A DNA stretch of 64,000 bases. It comes from Microscilla marina ATCC 23134 (lineage in GTDB: Bacteria > Bacteroidota > Bacteroidia > Cytophagales > Microscillaceae). The translations under genes were made by a program, and so were the position numbers. The notes under the pieces were generated by a model, which made no database searches, was not told the origin of the DNA, and saw only the letters and a list, made by a program, of their open reading frames with translations. This document shows, piece by piece, positions 20,201 to 28,441 of the stretch; the stretch's first letter is position 1, and each line of letters begins with the position of its first letter. The stretch covers positions 248,001 through 312,000 of the forward strand of contig NZ_AAWS01000002.1 of assembly GCF_000169175.1 (NCBI RefSeq), written 5' to 3'.

Positions 20201-21431
20201 TTGTATCAACTATTCAGATACGGCTACTATTTACGTTTTTCCTTACAATGTCACAGCAAAAGCCCTGTACCCTGTAATATGCGAAGGAGGACAAGTGCAA
20301 CTACAGGCAAATGATGCAAAGGCAGGTACTTATGCCTGGTATACCACGGCAAACGGAGGAGCAGTCCAGTATCAGTCTACCAACAATGGAACCGACTCAG
20401 ATGTGTTGAAAGTACCCCAAAATGCAGCGGGTTTATATACTTATTATGTGAGCCCGGTAACTCTTTCGGGGGTCAATGGGGCAGATGATTCAGGAGGAGA
20501 CAATCCCCGTATAGCGGTTGCTTTTGACGTAAAAGCCAACAACCCGGCAAACTTTACAGTGGTAGGTGATACTACCAACGCCCAAAACTGTACTCCCAAT
20601 GGCGCTGGTGGTGGGGCAGTGACGCTTACGACCGTATCGGGTGGGTTTGCAGGGGCTCCTTATACTTATGTGTGGAGCAAAACCGAAGAGGCTGTCTATA
20701 GTGCTACCACCCGTGATATAAGCGATTTGACTCCAGGTACTTATACAGTGCAGGTAACCGATGCTGGAGGTTGTATGTCTGACGTATATACTTTTATCAT
20801 AGAAGATAGGCGACAGTATGTGACTGATGCCAAATTGAACGTGACAAGCACTGGAAGCCTTGTGTTAAACGCTGCCAGCGATACTGCCACCATTACGGTG
20901 GGTGAGTCGGTGATTTTGGCCGCTACAGCAACCGATGCAGCTACTTTTGCCTGGACTGCCAACAACAGTGCAGAGGTAGCCAATATCTCGGATGTGACCG
21001 TGGGCAGCCCTACACTTACTCCCAACCAAACCACAAGCTATACGGTACAACTTACCAACTCTAAAGGTTGCGATACTACCCTAACAATGGTAGTGCGGGT
21101 ATTGCGTTTTCAAGTGTTTGTACCTTCTATGTTTACCCCCAACAACGACCAGAAAAACGACCGTTTTCAGGTGTTTGGCAACCAGGTGGCTACCTTAAGC
21201 CTTAAGGTGTATAGTCGTACGGGCTTGCTGGTGTACGAGAGCAATAGCAAAGAAGAGGTGATGGGAAGCAACGAGTTTGGAGCCAAAACGGACGAAACCC
21301 AAAACAACGGGTGGGATGGTACCTACAAACAAAGACCCTTGCCCAAAGGAAACTATGTGTGGTATTTGCGGGGCAAGTACAAAAACGGGGCAGAGTTTAA
21401 AAAATCGGGCAATGTATTGCTGATAAGATAA
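14274..21431 (+). CDS. Giant T9SS-exported surface protein: ELWxxDGT, NHL, Ig-like repeats, CHU_C
   Basis: This 2385-residue protein has a signal peptide (LVSTLCLLFCNRLNAQ). Domains in order: ELWxxDGT-type repeats, about 40-480 (GKELYLSDGI, FELWKSDGTSAGTELVKDI, KELWRSDGT); a linker with a Gly run near 566; an NHL-type propeller, about 590-915, with repeated LYVADxxNHxIRxI; about seven Ig-like modules of the form CGxGxVTLxAxG...YRWY...TTYYVSI...SCET; four PKD-like modules (YxWxVTxGxI...VxIxW); a SprB-like repeat (PYTYVWS...LTPGTYTVQVTDAGGC); and a CHU_C/gliding-associated sorting domain at about 2276-2385 (FVPSMFTPNNDQKNDRF ... GWDGTYKQRPLPKGNYVWYL). The tail predicts type IX secretion and cell-surface display. 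An adhesin or mobile surface-protein role is inference. Confidence 0.9.
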   Translation: MIELKKAWYLLLVSTLCLLFCNRLNAQHKTPKLIDARVGIDGSSPELLTAVGNQVIFKGSTDGKGKELYLSDGIRAQSFDVWPGGNASNPYDFVPLNLNGIPYAYFFANNGQVNSALFRISLKGELSSRNAEFVANVHDIGDNGKYLVKMGSELFFAAQDPVGRQELFKSDGTTTTLVKDLNATLIPGGAGATLPSDPENLTVINGMLFFSADNGGTNDANRELGISKGDEATTFMLDINPDGSSKPRHFVEKDGLAYFIAEDNTGTHLWSSDGTNASPTKISFPNEITFFNDDQGLVVAGGHLFFSATKTTQTGSDYTLWSCDGTSFEEIASMGNPKYMTNMGGICFFSARGKNASGIAVGFELWKSDGTSAGTELVKDIAANSFSSLPSDLTVVTTQVNGASKSTLYFWAGPSSTKELWRSDGTTQGTVLVNVPNLNSRTPPRFPTIIAAEIKPGKEGLFFVATDKDLGAELWYAAPCPSAELSYGNNSICRGSGPINPQLVGADGEDVSGGVYSIDKTGLPIDPSTGVITPDGSTAPGDYTITYQVIQPGCDIKAQAVVKVGTGGGGGGSAPTAKISTLAKGFKFDTTIEPEKDGSAGMVISLDGKYLYVADQRNQVIKKVDLVTKTVSIVAGSGVAGFKDDNGSLAQFNYPSGLALDMAGNLYVADKNNHAIRMITNPSGGSPVVRTIAGNSSYPTAVSGNVTGALAVAKFNEPSGVAVDAAGNIYVADKNNHRIKKIANGMVTTLAGPMNDAASIPGRTDGAADAARFFFPTSVALDITGAQLYVADKLNNIIRQVNTADGHTLTYAGDVANGIAGHQDGNAASAKFRSPAGITVNAVGDVYIADTHNQVIRKISQGQVITIAGEVEVADDDSDVLARDAKFRYPSGIFADLEQNLYISDKLNFSVRKYHFDNTNGRVTTGKTICAGTSGTLKVEGLAVGSTVDKWQSSTDGVNWTDIAGTANATSINYSNLSVVTFYRALVLSGSCGSDPSNYAVLKIGGPAAPVAGEDQTHCGSGSVTVTASGGTNGSYVWYDKDGNVDNAQTNGSYTANFTAGTYTVQVALKGATCESAKVPIKITVSAKPTPVIDPTGAQTVCVNQSQIYQVTTDNTANGNTYKWEVTNGTIVGADDQPQVTIQWEALGSGTLKVTEQSGSNCVGVSAIYNVTINSGTVVPEGVGGSGCGTSGVIIQLAAKNATGSMQYLWYDAPTAGKLLKTSADANDDTFDTPSIFTTTTYYVSIKSTSCETERVEVVAHVLAGTPNDPTNALASPQTRCGAGEVTFKAEGAVNGQTYRWYDQATGGKLLQDNAVADFRTGVPLGSTTYYVSIHNTSCGGESNRVAVTVNVTNTGGTPPQVTPRQGCGKSNPVLGATHPDADGSPQFKWYENATDAVPKATNTGSFLVPNLTTTTTYYVSFDNGSCETDRVPVTATITNLTPPQVIDGSRCDAGKVTLTATGATSGQIYRWFLSATPPDPSTANWLKSSTDEKDNSYETPALGADRSFYVAIVNLNDPNKKGDDCYSSLVEVKAIIKEAGTPPDAPVVRAIPPSLCTSGTFDLEATGATGGQVYKWYADAAKTALKKTSSDHQDNMYTTDPHTTGTTDYYVSIVDASCGNAESTLTKVSVTVGGGVADPVPVPGATCGPGKVTLSASGGTEGQYRWYADLTSATVLGTSATFITKLINQNATYYVSVFNGTCETKRVPVLASVQEAPTARFEGSSLACVNSEVTYTAASTGLQYTWTVSNEGTITAGGGASDNFVKVKWTTRGLGKVTLEEQVGTCKAQTDKNITLSAKPGVPVVTGDITEVCAYAIGTNNEAVYAIGTPNPAYTYVWRIVNGDVAGKIVFTNAEATQVRIRWSNSLPTDVFTETFEVFAQAKNTGCTSDVLTQVVKVKRAPIKPLLTDKVDSVYVNTIRTYATTTNNAGAGITYDWQVTGGAIQNQNANQVTIKWSNTAATRELYVKETVTATGCINYSDTATIYVFPYNVTAKALYPVICEGGQVQLQANDAKAGTYAWYTTANGGAVQYQSTNNGTDSDVLKVPQNAAGLYTYYVSPVTLSGVNGADDSGGDNPRIAVAFDVKANNPANFTVVGDTTNAQNCTPNGAGGGAVTLTTVSGGFAGAPYTYVWSKTEEAVYSATTRDISDLTPGTYTVQVTDAGGCMSDVYTFIIEDRRQYVTDAKLNVTSTGSLVLNAASDTATITVGESVILAATATDAATFAWTANNSAEVANISDVTVGSPTLTPNQTTSYTVQLTNSKGCDTTLTMVVRVLRFQVFVPSMFTPNNDQKNDRFQVFGNQVATLSLKVYSRTGLLVYESNSKEEVMGSNEFGAKTDETQNNGWDGTYKQRPLPKGNYVWYLRGKYKNGAEFKKSGNVLLIR

Positions 21432-21450
21432 AATACGAATGTGTGATTTT

Positions 21451-21487
21451 AAGCCTTGGTGAGCCTTTGCCCGCCAGGGCTTTTTTT
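21451..21487 (+). terminator. Terminator after giant surface-protein gene
   Basis: AAGCCTTGG and CCAGGGCTT form a nine-bp stem with one wobble, followed by a T7 run. Confidence 0.8.
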
Positions 21488-21585
21488 GTGTGGTGATGCG
21501 AGCTGATAGGTGTATAAAAGAAAATCGAGGGTGAGCGTAGTCAACAACGATTTGAATACGTTTCCTGAAGTAAACTTTTGAACCT

Positions 21586-22078
21586 ATGATAAAAATAAGA
21601 ATATTGGTAGTAATGGTTGTTTTGCTGTGGCAACCTGCTGCAGTGGCACAACTGGTAGGCAGGCTGGAAGCCACTTCTCAGGGAGTGGGGGTAGGTGCAG
21701 TGTTTGCTACTTCTGAAAAAAATAATATGGGTTTTAGCGTGGTCAAGTTTGAAAATGATTTTTCGGGCGTAGGCGTAGGGCTGGAGTCCCCTTTGTTTTA
21801 TACCATTCACAATACGACTGATAATCGCCTCATTATTGCTCCTCGTGTATCGTTTGAACACCACAAAAACTTTTGCCCATAGTTTGGGAGGGCGAGCAAG
21901 CATCCTTTATTACACCAATTTTGGCGAAGGTACCCTGGCGCTCCGCCCTGAGCTGGGGCTAACCCTGCGTAGCAATATCTACTTGTTTTATGGGTACCAC
22001 TTTACCTTTGATAAATCTCACTTGATTCCTCGTGTGCACCAACTCACCTTGGGTTTTACATTGGTAGGCAGTCACTGA
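21586..22078 (+). pseudogene. Small exported beta-barrel protein, frameshifted
   Basis: The first part (21586 to a stop near 21882) begins MIKIRILVVMVVLLWQPAAV, a signal peptide, and reads strands such as GVGVGAVFAT and MGFSVVKFEND up to RVSFEHHKNF. In another frame the reading continues to 22078 as AHSLGGRASILYYTNFGEGT, RPELGLTLRSNIYLFYGYHF and a final strand LTLGFTLVGSH. Removing one T from the TTTT run near 21870 fuses them into one protein of about 163 residues with a typical outer-membrane-barrel C-terminus. Either the gene is inactivated or the run is miscalled. Function is unknown. Confidence 0.75.
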
Positions 22079-22118
22079 TAGGGCGTTGTTTTGATGTTTA
22101 AAATCCTATCAGTGACTG
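22069..22118. terminator. Long-stem hairpin between convergent genes
   Basis: CAGTCACTGATAGG (22069-22082) pairs perfectly with CCTATCAGTGACTG (22105-22118) around a 22-base loop. It includes the stop codon of the frameshifted barrel gene and ends just before the SulP stop, so it probably terminates both. Confidence 0.7.
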
Positions 22119-22123
22119 TTTGA

Positions 22124-24331
22124 TTAAGTTTTCAAATGTTTCAACAAGTTGCGGCCAAACTCAAGCATGTTTTCTGTTTCGGTAGGGCTTGAATGACGTA
22201 TATTTTTAAAAATGCAAATGGCGGTACCATTGCTTTCCAGGTGGTAGGTTTCCTGCGATTGCAAAAAGTCGATCAACTCTTCATTAAACAAATAAGTGAT
22301 ATAGGCTTTGTCAACTCCTTTGAGCAAAAAGCGGGATGAAAACTCTTTATGTTCTTTAAAGTTGATATCACCATAGCCGGCAAACTTTTTTAATTTATCA
22401 AGCAACGCCTCTTTTTCCAGCACAAATACAGGAATCTTAAAAGGGAGGTAGAGAATATGCACCGTGGCATAGTACACCTCCGCATCTGACAACAGGCCTT
22501 TTACAAAAGTAATATCAAATATTTCCCAGCGGGTATTACAGTCATCGTGTAGCCCTTGCAGCGTGTTGGTCTTGTACTCTAGTATTTTATTTCTAAAATA
22601 AGGAAACTTCTTGAGTCCGTGGTTGTCCCATTGAATTTCAGGGCGAAAAGAACTGGAGTGTTGCGTTGCAATCTTCTGAAGTGCAAGCTGACGGGGATTC
22701 AAAAACTTCCGCTTGGGGCGACGCAATGCGTGCAAAGCGTTGGGGTGGTTAGAGGTTGTTTGGTGCACATTCAACCCCACGATGTCAAACTGTCCTCCTT
22801 GTTGGTGATAGTTTCGGGCGTACTCCTGAGTGTACTCCAGTAGCGTAAAATCTACCACAGAAGCTTTGGCAAAATCAAGTATAATATGACGATTGCTGCC
22901 TATGTTGTCGAGTAGTTTTTTTACTCTCAGTAGATTATAAAAGTTGGCAATGCCGATAATGCTGATGTGGTAAGTGTTTTCGGTTTCGTGTGTGTAGCTA
23001 ATATTGGGGCGAAACAAATCTGAGAAAAAGTTTTGGTAGTTTTTACGCGAAAAAGCATGGTGCACGCCCAAGGTAAATAATATGCCTATCAGAATACCCC
23101 AGAGTAATCCGAAAAACAGGGTAGACAACAACGTGGCAAGCATGATTGCCAATTGCTCCCAGCCTTTGCGATAAGCATCTCTAAAAACCCTGGGTGCGGC
23201 CAGTTTATACCCTGTATAAATCAAAATTGCTGATAAGGCCGCCCTGGGTATTTCCCGGATGATAGCGCCAAAAAACACGACAAAAATAAGCAGGATAATG
23301 CCGTGATAAAAGTTAGACCATTTGGTGAGTGCCCCATTATTTACATTGACCGAACTGCGCGCCACTACAGTAATGGTGGGCAAGCCCCCTATCAACCCCG
23401 ACAGTACCGTACTAAAACCTACAGCTGCCAGGTCTTGGTTTGCGTGGGTGGGGCGTTTGTAAGGATCAATTTTTTCTATGGCTTTGCTGCTCACCAGGCT
23501 TTCTATAGTGGCAAGCAAGGTGATTTGTAGTACCAATACCCAAAAAGTAACCGTACTTATTTTACTAAAATCAGCCATGGCAAAGCCGTCTTTTAGATTT
23601 TTAGGGATATTTACTAGATGTTGGGGACCTACCTGATAACTTTTGTTAAATAACGGGATGGTGTGTTCTTTGAAGAAATTGAACAAAAACACCAGAGGAA
23701 TAGCAAATAGCAGTACCCAAACTGGCGCAGGCACAAATTGAACAACTTTATTTTTGAACTGGGAGTAAGCCACCAATATAACCAGGCTTATGGTGGATAT
23801 AATGGTAATAAAAGGATTTTGGGTCATAAAAGTAGTCGGTACTGCCATCAATACCTGTATAGTATTGCCTGTTTTGGGGGCTACCCCGCCCAGTGCCACG
23901 TGTAGCTCTTTCGATAAAATCATAACCCCAATTGCTGCCAGCATACCCTGAATAACCGATACGGGTAATAAGTCGCTTATTTTGCCCCACTTGAGCAGCC
24001 CAACCACTATTTGGATACCCCCGGCTACAATAAAGGCGGCCAGCAGGTATTGGTAACCATTGAGCAAGCCTACTCCAGTTGCCACTACTACTATAAGGCT
24101 GTTGGCAGGTCCGTTGATGGCCACATGGCTACTTCTGAACAGCGTAGTAACCGTGCCCCCAATGATTGCCGCCATGATACCTGCCATAGGGCTTACCCCT
24201 GACGATAAGGCAATGCCAATAGACAGGGGCAGTGCCACCAGCGATACGCTAAATGCCGCAATTAAATCTATGCGCCAATGTTTGGTAATTCCTTTAAAAC
24301 CGGTTGCAGGTGTATTTTGTATAAATATCAT
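22124..24331 (-). CDS. SulP-family anion transporter with STAS and an extra C-terminal domain
   Basis: From ATG 24331 (MIFIQNTPATGFKG) the protein has 735 residues. The membrane domain (about 15-440) carries the SulP signatures DLIAAFSVSLVALPLSIGIA and SSHVAINGPANSLIVV and continues through many helices. A STAS-like segment follows (HIILDFAKASVVDFTLLEYTQEY). The last 220 residues are unusual: they include NTRWEIFDITFVKG, FKIPVFVLEKEALLDKL and GDINFKEHKEFSSRFLLKG, a pattern I associate with stand-alone uncharacterised domains of the form GDIDF..FS.R..L.G. SulP proteins move sulfate, bicarbonate or other anions across the inner membrane. An in-frame ATG at 24436 adds 35 residues of unlikely sequence. 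No carbonic anhydrase gene is adjacent. Confidence 0.88.
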   Translation of the reverse strand: MIFIQNTPATGFKGITKHWRIDLIAAFSVSLVALPLSIGIALSSGVSPMAGIMAAIIGGTVTTLFRSSHVAINGPANSLIVVVATGVGLLNGYQYLLAAFIVAGGIQIVVGLLKWGKISDLLPVSVIQGMLAAIGVMILSKELHVALGGVAPKTGNTIQVLMAVPTTFMTQNPFITIISTISLVILVAYSQFKNKVVQFVPAPVWVLLFAIPLVFLFNFFKEHTIPLFNKSYQVGPQHLVNIPKNLKDGFAMADFSKISTVTFWVLVLQITLLATIESLVSSKAIEKIDPYKRPTHANQDLAAVGFSTVLSGLIGGLPTITVVARSSVNVNNGALTKWSNFYHGIILLIFVVFFGAIIREIPRAALSAILIYTGYKLAAPRVFRDAYRKGWEQLAIMLATLLSTLFFGLLWGILIGILFTLGVHHAFSRKNYQNFFSDLFRPNISYTHETENTYHISIIGIANFYNLLRVKKLLDNIGSNRHIILDFAKASVVDFTLLEYTQEYARNYHQQGGQFDIVGLNVHQTTSNHPNALHALRRPKRKFLNPRQLALQKIATQHSSSFRPEIQWDNHGLKKFPYFRNKILEYKTNTLQGLHDDCNTRWEIFDITFVKGLLSDAEVYYATVHILYLPFKIPVFVLEKEALLDKLKKFAGYGDINFKEHKEFSSRFLLKGVDKAYITYLFNEELIDFLQSQETYHLESNGTAICIFKNIRHSSPTETENMLEFGRNLLKHLKT

Positions 24332-24744
24332 GGATTGTACTCTTATTGCTTTTTTGTACCGTGGGATTAAAATAAACGCTATGTTGGGAGGTGTTTTATT
24401 TGTTTTGAGGAGGAGTATGAGTTTTACTTTTTTCACAAAAAGTGTGTGTCAAAAAGGAGTATTTTCCCTTGATAATGTAGCCCGGTAAAAATTCTATTGA
24501 AGCACTATTAAACTGACTACATTGCTTCGCCTCAAATAGGAATAAGTTCAAAATAAGTTTCCAGATTTTGGAAGTACACTCCCCATTAACTGCAAACATA
24601 TTTCTAAATATATAAAAAGCATCAGTTTTTCACCAAATTAATTGTATGTTTACCGCCTGTAAAATGAATCCACCAGAGGTTTTTGGCTGGTGGGCAAAAC
24701 CTTCTGCTCAACCGCTCGACTGCTTGCTTTTTGACTAAAATTTT
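24332..24744. other. Divergent intergenic region, no gene seen
   Basis: This AT-rich gap lies between the SulP (-) and DMT (+) genes. Reading frames on both strands here lack protein-like composition. Promoters for both genes are expected. Confidence 0.4.
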
Positions 24745-25665
24745 ATGAATAAAACTGCCAAGGTACACCTTGCCTTATTTACCGTAAATTTAATTTATGC
24801 AACCAACTATGTAGTGGCTTCCAAAATAATGAAAGACGCTTACATTACACCTTTTGCTATTATTTTATTAAGGGTGTGTGGGGCTTCTCTGTTGTTTTGG
24901 TTTTTTCAGGCGTTTACTTTCAACGAAAGGGTTCAGAAAACCAGCGACTACCTGCGTTTTGCTTATTGTGCCTTGTTTGGGGTAGTCATCAATCAACTGC
25001 TCTTTTTCAAAGGGCTGTCTATGACCGTGCCCATTGATGCATCCATTATACTTACTTCGTCACCTATACTGGTATTGCTTGCCTCAGTCATCATTCTCAA
25101 AGAAAAAGTAACCTGGCTTAAGTTATTAGGGATCATATTGGGAGCCATTGGTGCAGTAATGTTGATCGGTGGCGGTGATTTTTCTTTTAAAGGAGAAAAT
25201 ACCTGGGGCAACCTGTTGGTATTGCTCAATGCCAGTTCGTATAGTGTGTATTTGGTGGTAGTCAAACCATTGATGCGCCGTTATCAAGCGTTTACCGTAG
25301 TCAAATGGGTGTTTTTGTTTGGCTGTATAGGTGTACTGCCTTTTGGCTGGAGCGAAGTGCAACAAGTGCAATGGAGTACCATGCCAGGCTGGGTGTACCT
25401 TATCCTGGGTTTTATAGTAGTAGGGGTTACTTTTCTGGCTTACTTGCTCAATGCCTGGGCACTACGGTTTGTAAGCTCTACTTTGGTGGCATTTTATATT
25501 TACCTACAGCCTGTGCTCACCAGTATTATAGCAGTGCTAAGCAGCCAGGACGAATTGACTTTTAAAAAAGTACTGTTTTCGTTATTGATCTTTACCGGTA
25601 TATTTTTGGTGAGTTACAGTGGGGCACAAGAGGCTAAAAAACGAAAGAAACCAGAAGAAGTGTAG
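24745..25665 (+). CDS. DMT-superfamily (EamA) transporter
   Basis: This 306-residue inner-membrane protein has ten predicted helices in two EamA repeats. The first repeat begins LFTVNLIYATNYVVASKIMK and ends in GAIGAVMLIGGGDF; the second begins NLLVLLNASSYSVYLVVVKP and ends LLIFTGIFLVSY. Each repeat has the usual helix ending in LxExxT-like or LxPxxT-like turns (YIYLQPVLTSIIAVL). Family members export amino acids, nucleobases or other small metabolites; the substrate is not readable. The tail is basic. It converges with the SpoIIE phosphatase gene, 25 bp apart, with an ACCACAA/TTGTGGT inverted repeat spanning the junction. Confidence 0.92.
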   Translation: MNKTAKVHLALFTVNLIYATNYVVASKIMKDAYITPFAIILLRVCGASLLFWFFQAFTFNERVQKTSDYLRFAYCALFGVVINQLLFFKGLSMTVPIDASIILTSSPILVLLASVIILKEKVTWLKLLGIILGAIGAVMLIGGGDFSFKGENTWGNLLVLLNASSYSVYLVVVKPLMRRYQAFTVVKWVFLFGCIGVLPFGWSEVQQVQWSTMPGWVYLILGFIVVGVTFLAYLLNAWALRFVSSTLVAFYIYLQPVLTSIIAVLSSQDELTFKKVLFSLLIFTGIFLVSYSGAQEAKKRKKPEEV

Positions 25666-25690
25666 CCGCAGAAAGTCGACCACAAGTTGT

Positions 25691-28060
25691 CTATCCCTGA
25701 TCGTTTGTGGTTTGTGGGGTGTCTTCCAACGTTTTCTTTTTTTGCGCCGTCTTTTTTTCCTTTACCTTAGTGGCTTGGTTAATACTGACCCCCATCACCA
25801 ACAGATCGTCAATCTGCGGCTTTTTACCTTTCCACTCCTCAAAAGTGCTATCTAGTATTTGCTCCTGCTCAACCATAGGGCGTTGATGAATTGCCAACAG
25901 CAAAGTTTTTAATTGCGACTTATTAAACAACCTGTTTTTGTAATTGGGTTGATCTACGTAGCCATTGGTAAACATATACAACTTGTCATTTTCTTCCAGT
26001 TTTAGGCGGTGTGTTTCAAAAGATTTCTCTTTGATAAACCTGCCTACAGGTTGTTTGTCAGCCTTTACCTCCAACAATGTATACTCACCTTGTTGCATAG
26101 ACCTTATCTGAGCGTTGAACTGGAAGTTTTCCAAGGCTTTGGTAGGGCGTATAATATGCAAAGCGTTGTAAGCCCCCGCATATTGCAGTTCCATTTTTTC
26201 AAGGTCATACATGGCTAGAGCCATTTCTATGCGTCCCTTGTTACTTTCTTCACCTGCCTCATCATTATGGTGCCTAATGGTTTGTTTTACCTTTTCGCGC
26301 AGTTGGTCTAAAATCTCTCCAGCGCTCAGCTCCATGTGGTCGCGTACAATGTTGTTCAAAAACGAAATGGCAAGCATGCCTGTCACTGCGCTAGGTACCC
26401 CGTGTCCGGTGCAATCAGCCGTTACAATTACTACATAAGGCTTCACTTTTTTTACCCAATAAAAATCACCACTTAAAATTTCGCGGGGCTTAAACAAGAC
26501 AAAATGATCGGTAAGTACCCGATTGCGTTTTTTCATATTGGGCAACAACACCTTTTGTATTTCGCTGGTATATACCATGCTGTCATAAATATACTCTTGA
26601 TGTTCAGCTGTTTGCTTTTCGCTTTCAGCAATTTTTTCTTCCTTTAGTTTCAGGGTTTGGTTAGCACCCTTCAGGGCTTCTTCTTTGGTAGAAATCACCT
26701 CTTGTTGGTGGGCAATTTCATTACTTTGTGCTCCTACAATTTCTTTTTTCTGGTTTACCAACTCCTTGAAACGCCTTTTTGTCTTTTTATTTTTTCTAAA
26801 CAGCCATATTAACAATCCGCTGGCGCCAATGCCCACCGTTAGCACCAAAACCAACAACCACAGTGATTTGGCTTGTTCGTTGGCTAGTGTGGCCTTGTGG
26901 GCAGTGCGCAACATATCGGTGCGGTGCTGTATCTTCACCTGTGTCTGAAAGCGTTCTTTGGCAAGTGTGTGGCGGTGGCTTTGCGCCAATAAGCTATCGT
27001 TGAGTATCTGGTATGCCTTCTGGTAGAGCAATGCATTTTTAGTATCTGCTTGCTTATTATAGTACAAACTCAAAGCTTTTGAGGCATCTCTGGCAATCGT
27101 GTGGTTATTGTACTCCAGGCTTTTTTCATACGCTTTTTTAACACATTCAAGGCTTTTTTCCTCATCATCTGCCAAATGCAGCAAACTTAGCCTATAGTAA
27201 CTTTCAGCAACAAATAACTTAGTTCCCAGCCTGTCAGCGAGCTGTAATACCTGCTCAAAACGTTTGATGGCTTTTAGGTTGTTTTGTTGGGTTTGTTGAC
27301 TCAAGCCAATGTAGTAATGTTGGGTGAGTATGCCTAAGTGGTGGTGGTGTTTTTGATAAACAGCCAACGCTTTTTTAAATGCCTTGAGTGCTTGACCGGG
27401 CTGTTTACGGTTGAGATAAAACATGCCGGTTTTTTGGTGAGTAAGCCCCAATTGTTGAAAATCTTTTTGTTGGGTACATTCTTGTGCCGCTTTTGCAAAG
27501 TAGGCCAAGGTTTGAGAGAGGCTGTCTTGTTTGGCAGTGACATCGGCAAGTAACAAGTATATTTGTATCAAGGTTGGTTTTTGTTGGTATTGCTGGGCTG
27601 TTTTCAGGCTTTTACTCAATAGTTTCCAGGCAGTATCGAGATCACCGTAGCGACTATAAATTTTTGCCATTTCGATCAGGCATTGTGCCGACTCTTTTGA
27701 TCGCTTGTCAAGTTTTAGCAAACTGTCAGCTTTTTTATACCAAGTAATTGCTTCAGCGGGTTTATTCTGAGTATACAAAAACTTGCCTTTAGTTTTAGAT
27801 AAATCAATGAGCCCCTGTCGGTAATTGATGCTGGAAGCGTGCTTAAAGGCTTGGGTGAGGTAAAGTTTGGCTTTAAGGGGGCGATTTACAACGTATGCAT
27901 TGCTCAACTGACTCAAGATTTGAATCCGGACAGTGTCAATAAAAGCCTCGCTTAGCTCTTGCTCCAAACTATCGGTTTGAGCCAAAGAAAGTCCATTTTG
28001 CCCTTTAACAGCGGGAAAGCTTATGTTCAATAGCAGGATTAAGAGTATCCATTTATACAT
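25691..28060 (-). CDS. TPR-repeat, membrane-bound SpoIIE/PP2C-type phosphatase
   Basis: The 789-residue protein has a signal peptide (WILLILLLNISFPAVKGQ), then a periplasmic TPR solenoid (about 40-370) with repeats like ALKAFKKALAVYQKHHHHLG, one transmembrane helix (about 400-422, LWLLVLVLTVGIGASGLLIW), a coiled-coil (about 425-505, EEALKGANQTLKLKEEKIAE), and a C-terminal SpoIIE-type PP2C domain. Metal-binding and core motifs are GDFYWVKKVKPYVVIVTADC, TGHGVPSA and GAYNALHIIRP. It probably senses something through the TPR region and dephosphorylates a cytoplasmic Ser/Thr-phosphorylated anti-sigma antagonist or SiaC-type partner. That link is inference; no partner gene is adjacent. Such TPR-SpoIIE proteins are abundant in Cytophagales. 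Confidence 0.9.
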   Translation of the reverse strand: MYKWILLILLLNISFPAVKGQNGLSLAQTDSLEQELSEAFIDTVRIQILSQLSNAYVVNRPLKAKLYLTQAFKHASSINYRQGLIDLSKTKGKFLYTQNKPAEAITWYKKADSLLKLDKRSKESAQCLIEMAKIYSRYGDLDTAWKLLSKSLKTAQQYQQKPTLIQIYLLLADVTAKQDSLSQTLAYFAKAAQECTQQKDFQQLGLTHQKTGMFYLNRKQPGQALKAFKKALAVYQKHHHHLGILTQHYYIGLSQQTQQNNLKAIKRFEQVLQLADRLGTKLFVAESYYRLSLLHLADDEEKSLECVKKAYEKSLEYNNHTIARDASKALSLYYNKQADTKNALLYQKAYQILNDSLLAQSHRHTLAKERFQTQVKIQHRTDMLRTAHKATLANEQAKSLWLLVLVLTVGIGASGLLIWLFRKNKKTKRRFKELVNQKKEIVGAQSNEIAHQQEVISTKEEALKGANQTLKLKEEKIAESEKQTAEHQEYIYDSMVYTSEIQKVLLPNMKKRNRVLTDHFVLFKPREILSGDFYWVKKVKPYVVIVTADCTGHGVPSAVTGMLAISFLNNIVRDHMELSAGEILDQLREKVKQTIRHHNDEAGEESNKGRIEMALAMYDLEKMELQYAGAYNALHIIRPTKALENFQFNAQIRSMQQGEYTLLEVKADKQPVGRFIKEKSFETHRLKLEENDKLYMFTNGYVDQPNYKNRLFNKSQLKTLLLAIHQRPMVEQEQILDSTFEEWKGKKPQIDDLLVMGVSINQATKVKEKKTAQKKKTLEDTPQTTNDQG

Positions 28061-28383
28061 ATATAGGGTTTTGTTTCGAGGGATTTTGTGTATTTAATAA
28101 TTTTTTACTTATAAAACAATTATTGCTCCCTGATTATAGATTATAAACATAGTAGTCTGAGCAGACACTTTTATAGCCTAACAATTTATTTACCAAATAG
28201 TTGTAAAGGCTACTTTTTTCTGGATATACCCTCCGTTGATTGAAATAAAATATTTTTTGTTTAACATAATATTAAGTTATTAAACAATTATTAGAAACAC
28301 CTGCAATGAAAGGCACAAAGCAAATAGGCAAACCCAGAGAAAGGGGAAAAAAGAGGGTGGGAGAGTGACCAAACCAAAAACAA
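28061..28383. other. AT-rich intergenic region, no gene seen
   Basis: The gap upstream of the SpoIIE phosphatase gene is AT-rich, with no protein-like frame and no strong repeat. It should hold that gene's promoter. Confidence 0.4.
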
Positions 28384-28416
28384 CAAAGCCCCTGACCGAA
28401 CGATCAGGAGCTTTGC
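28384..28416 (-). terminator. Terminator of the M57 protease gene
   Basis: CAAAGCCCCTGACCG and GATCAGGAGCTTTG flank an AAC(G) loop. On the reverse strand the stem is followed by a T/G-rich run. Confidence 0.75.
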
Positions 28417-28441
28417 TATATTATATAGTTTAATATGTCAA

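Noticed and set aside
21195-21674. Reverse frame spanning the end of the giant gene
   Set aside because: It lies opposite the CHU_C domain and its composition is a shadow of the real gene.
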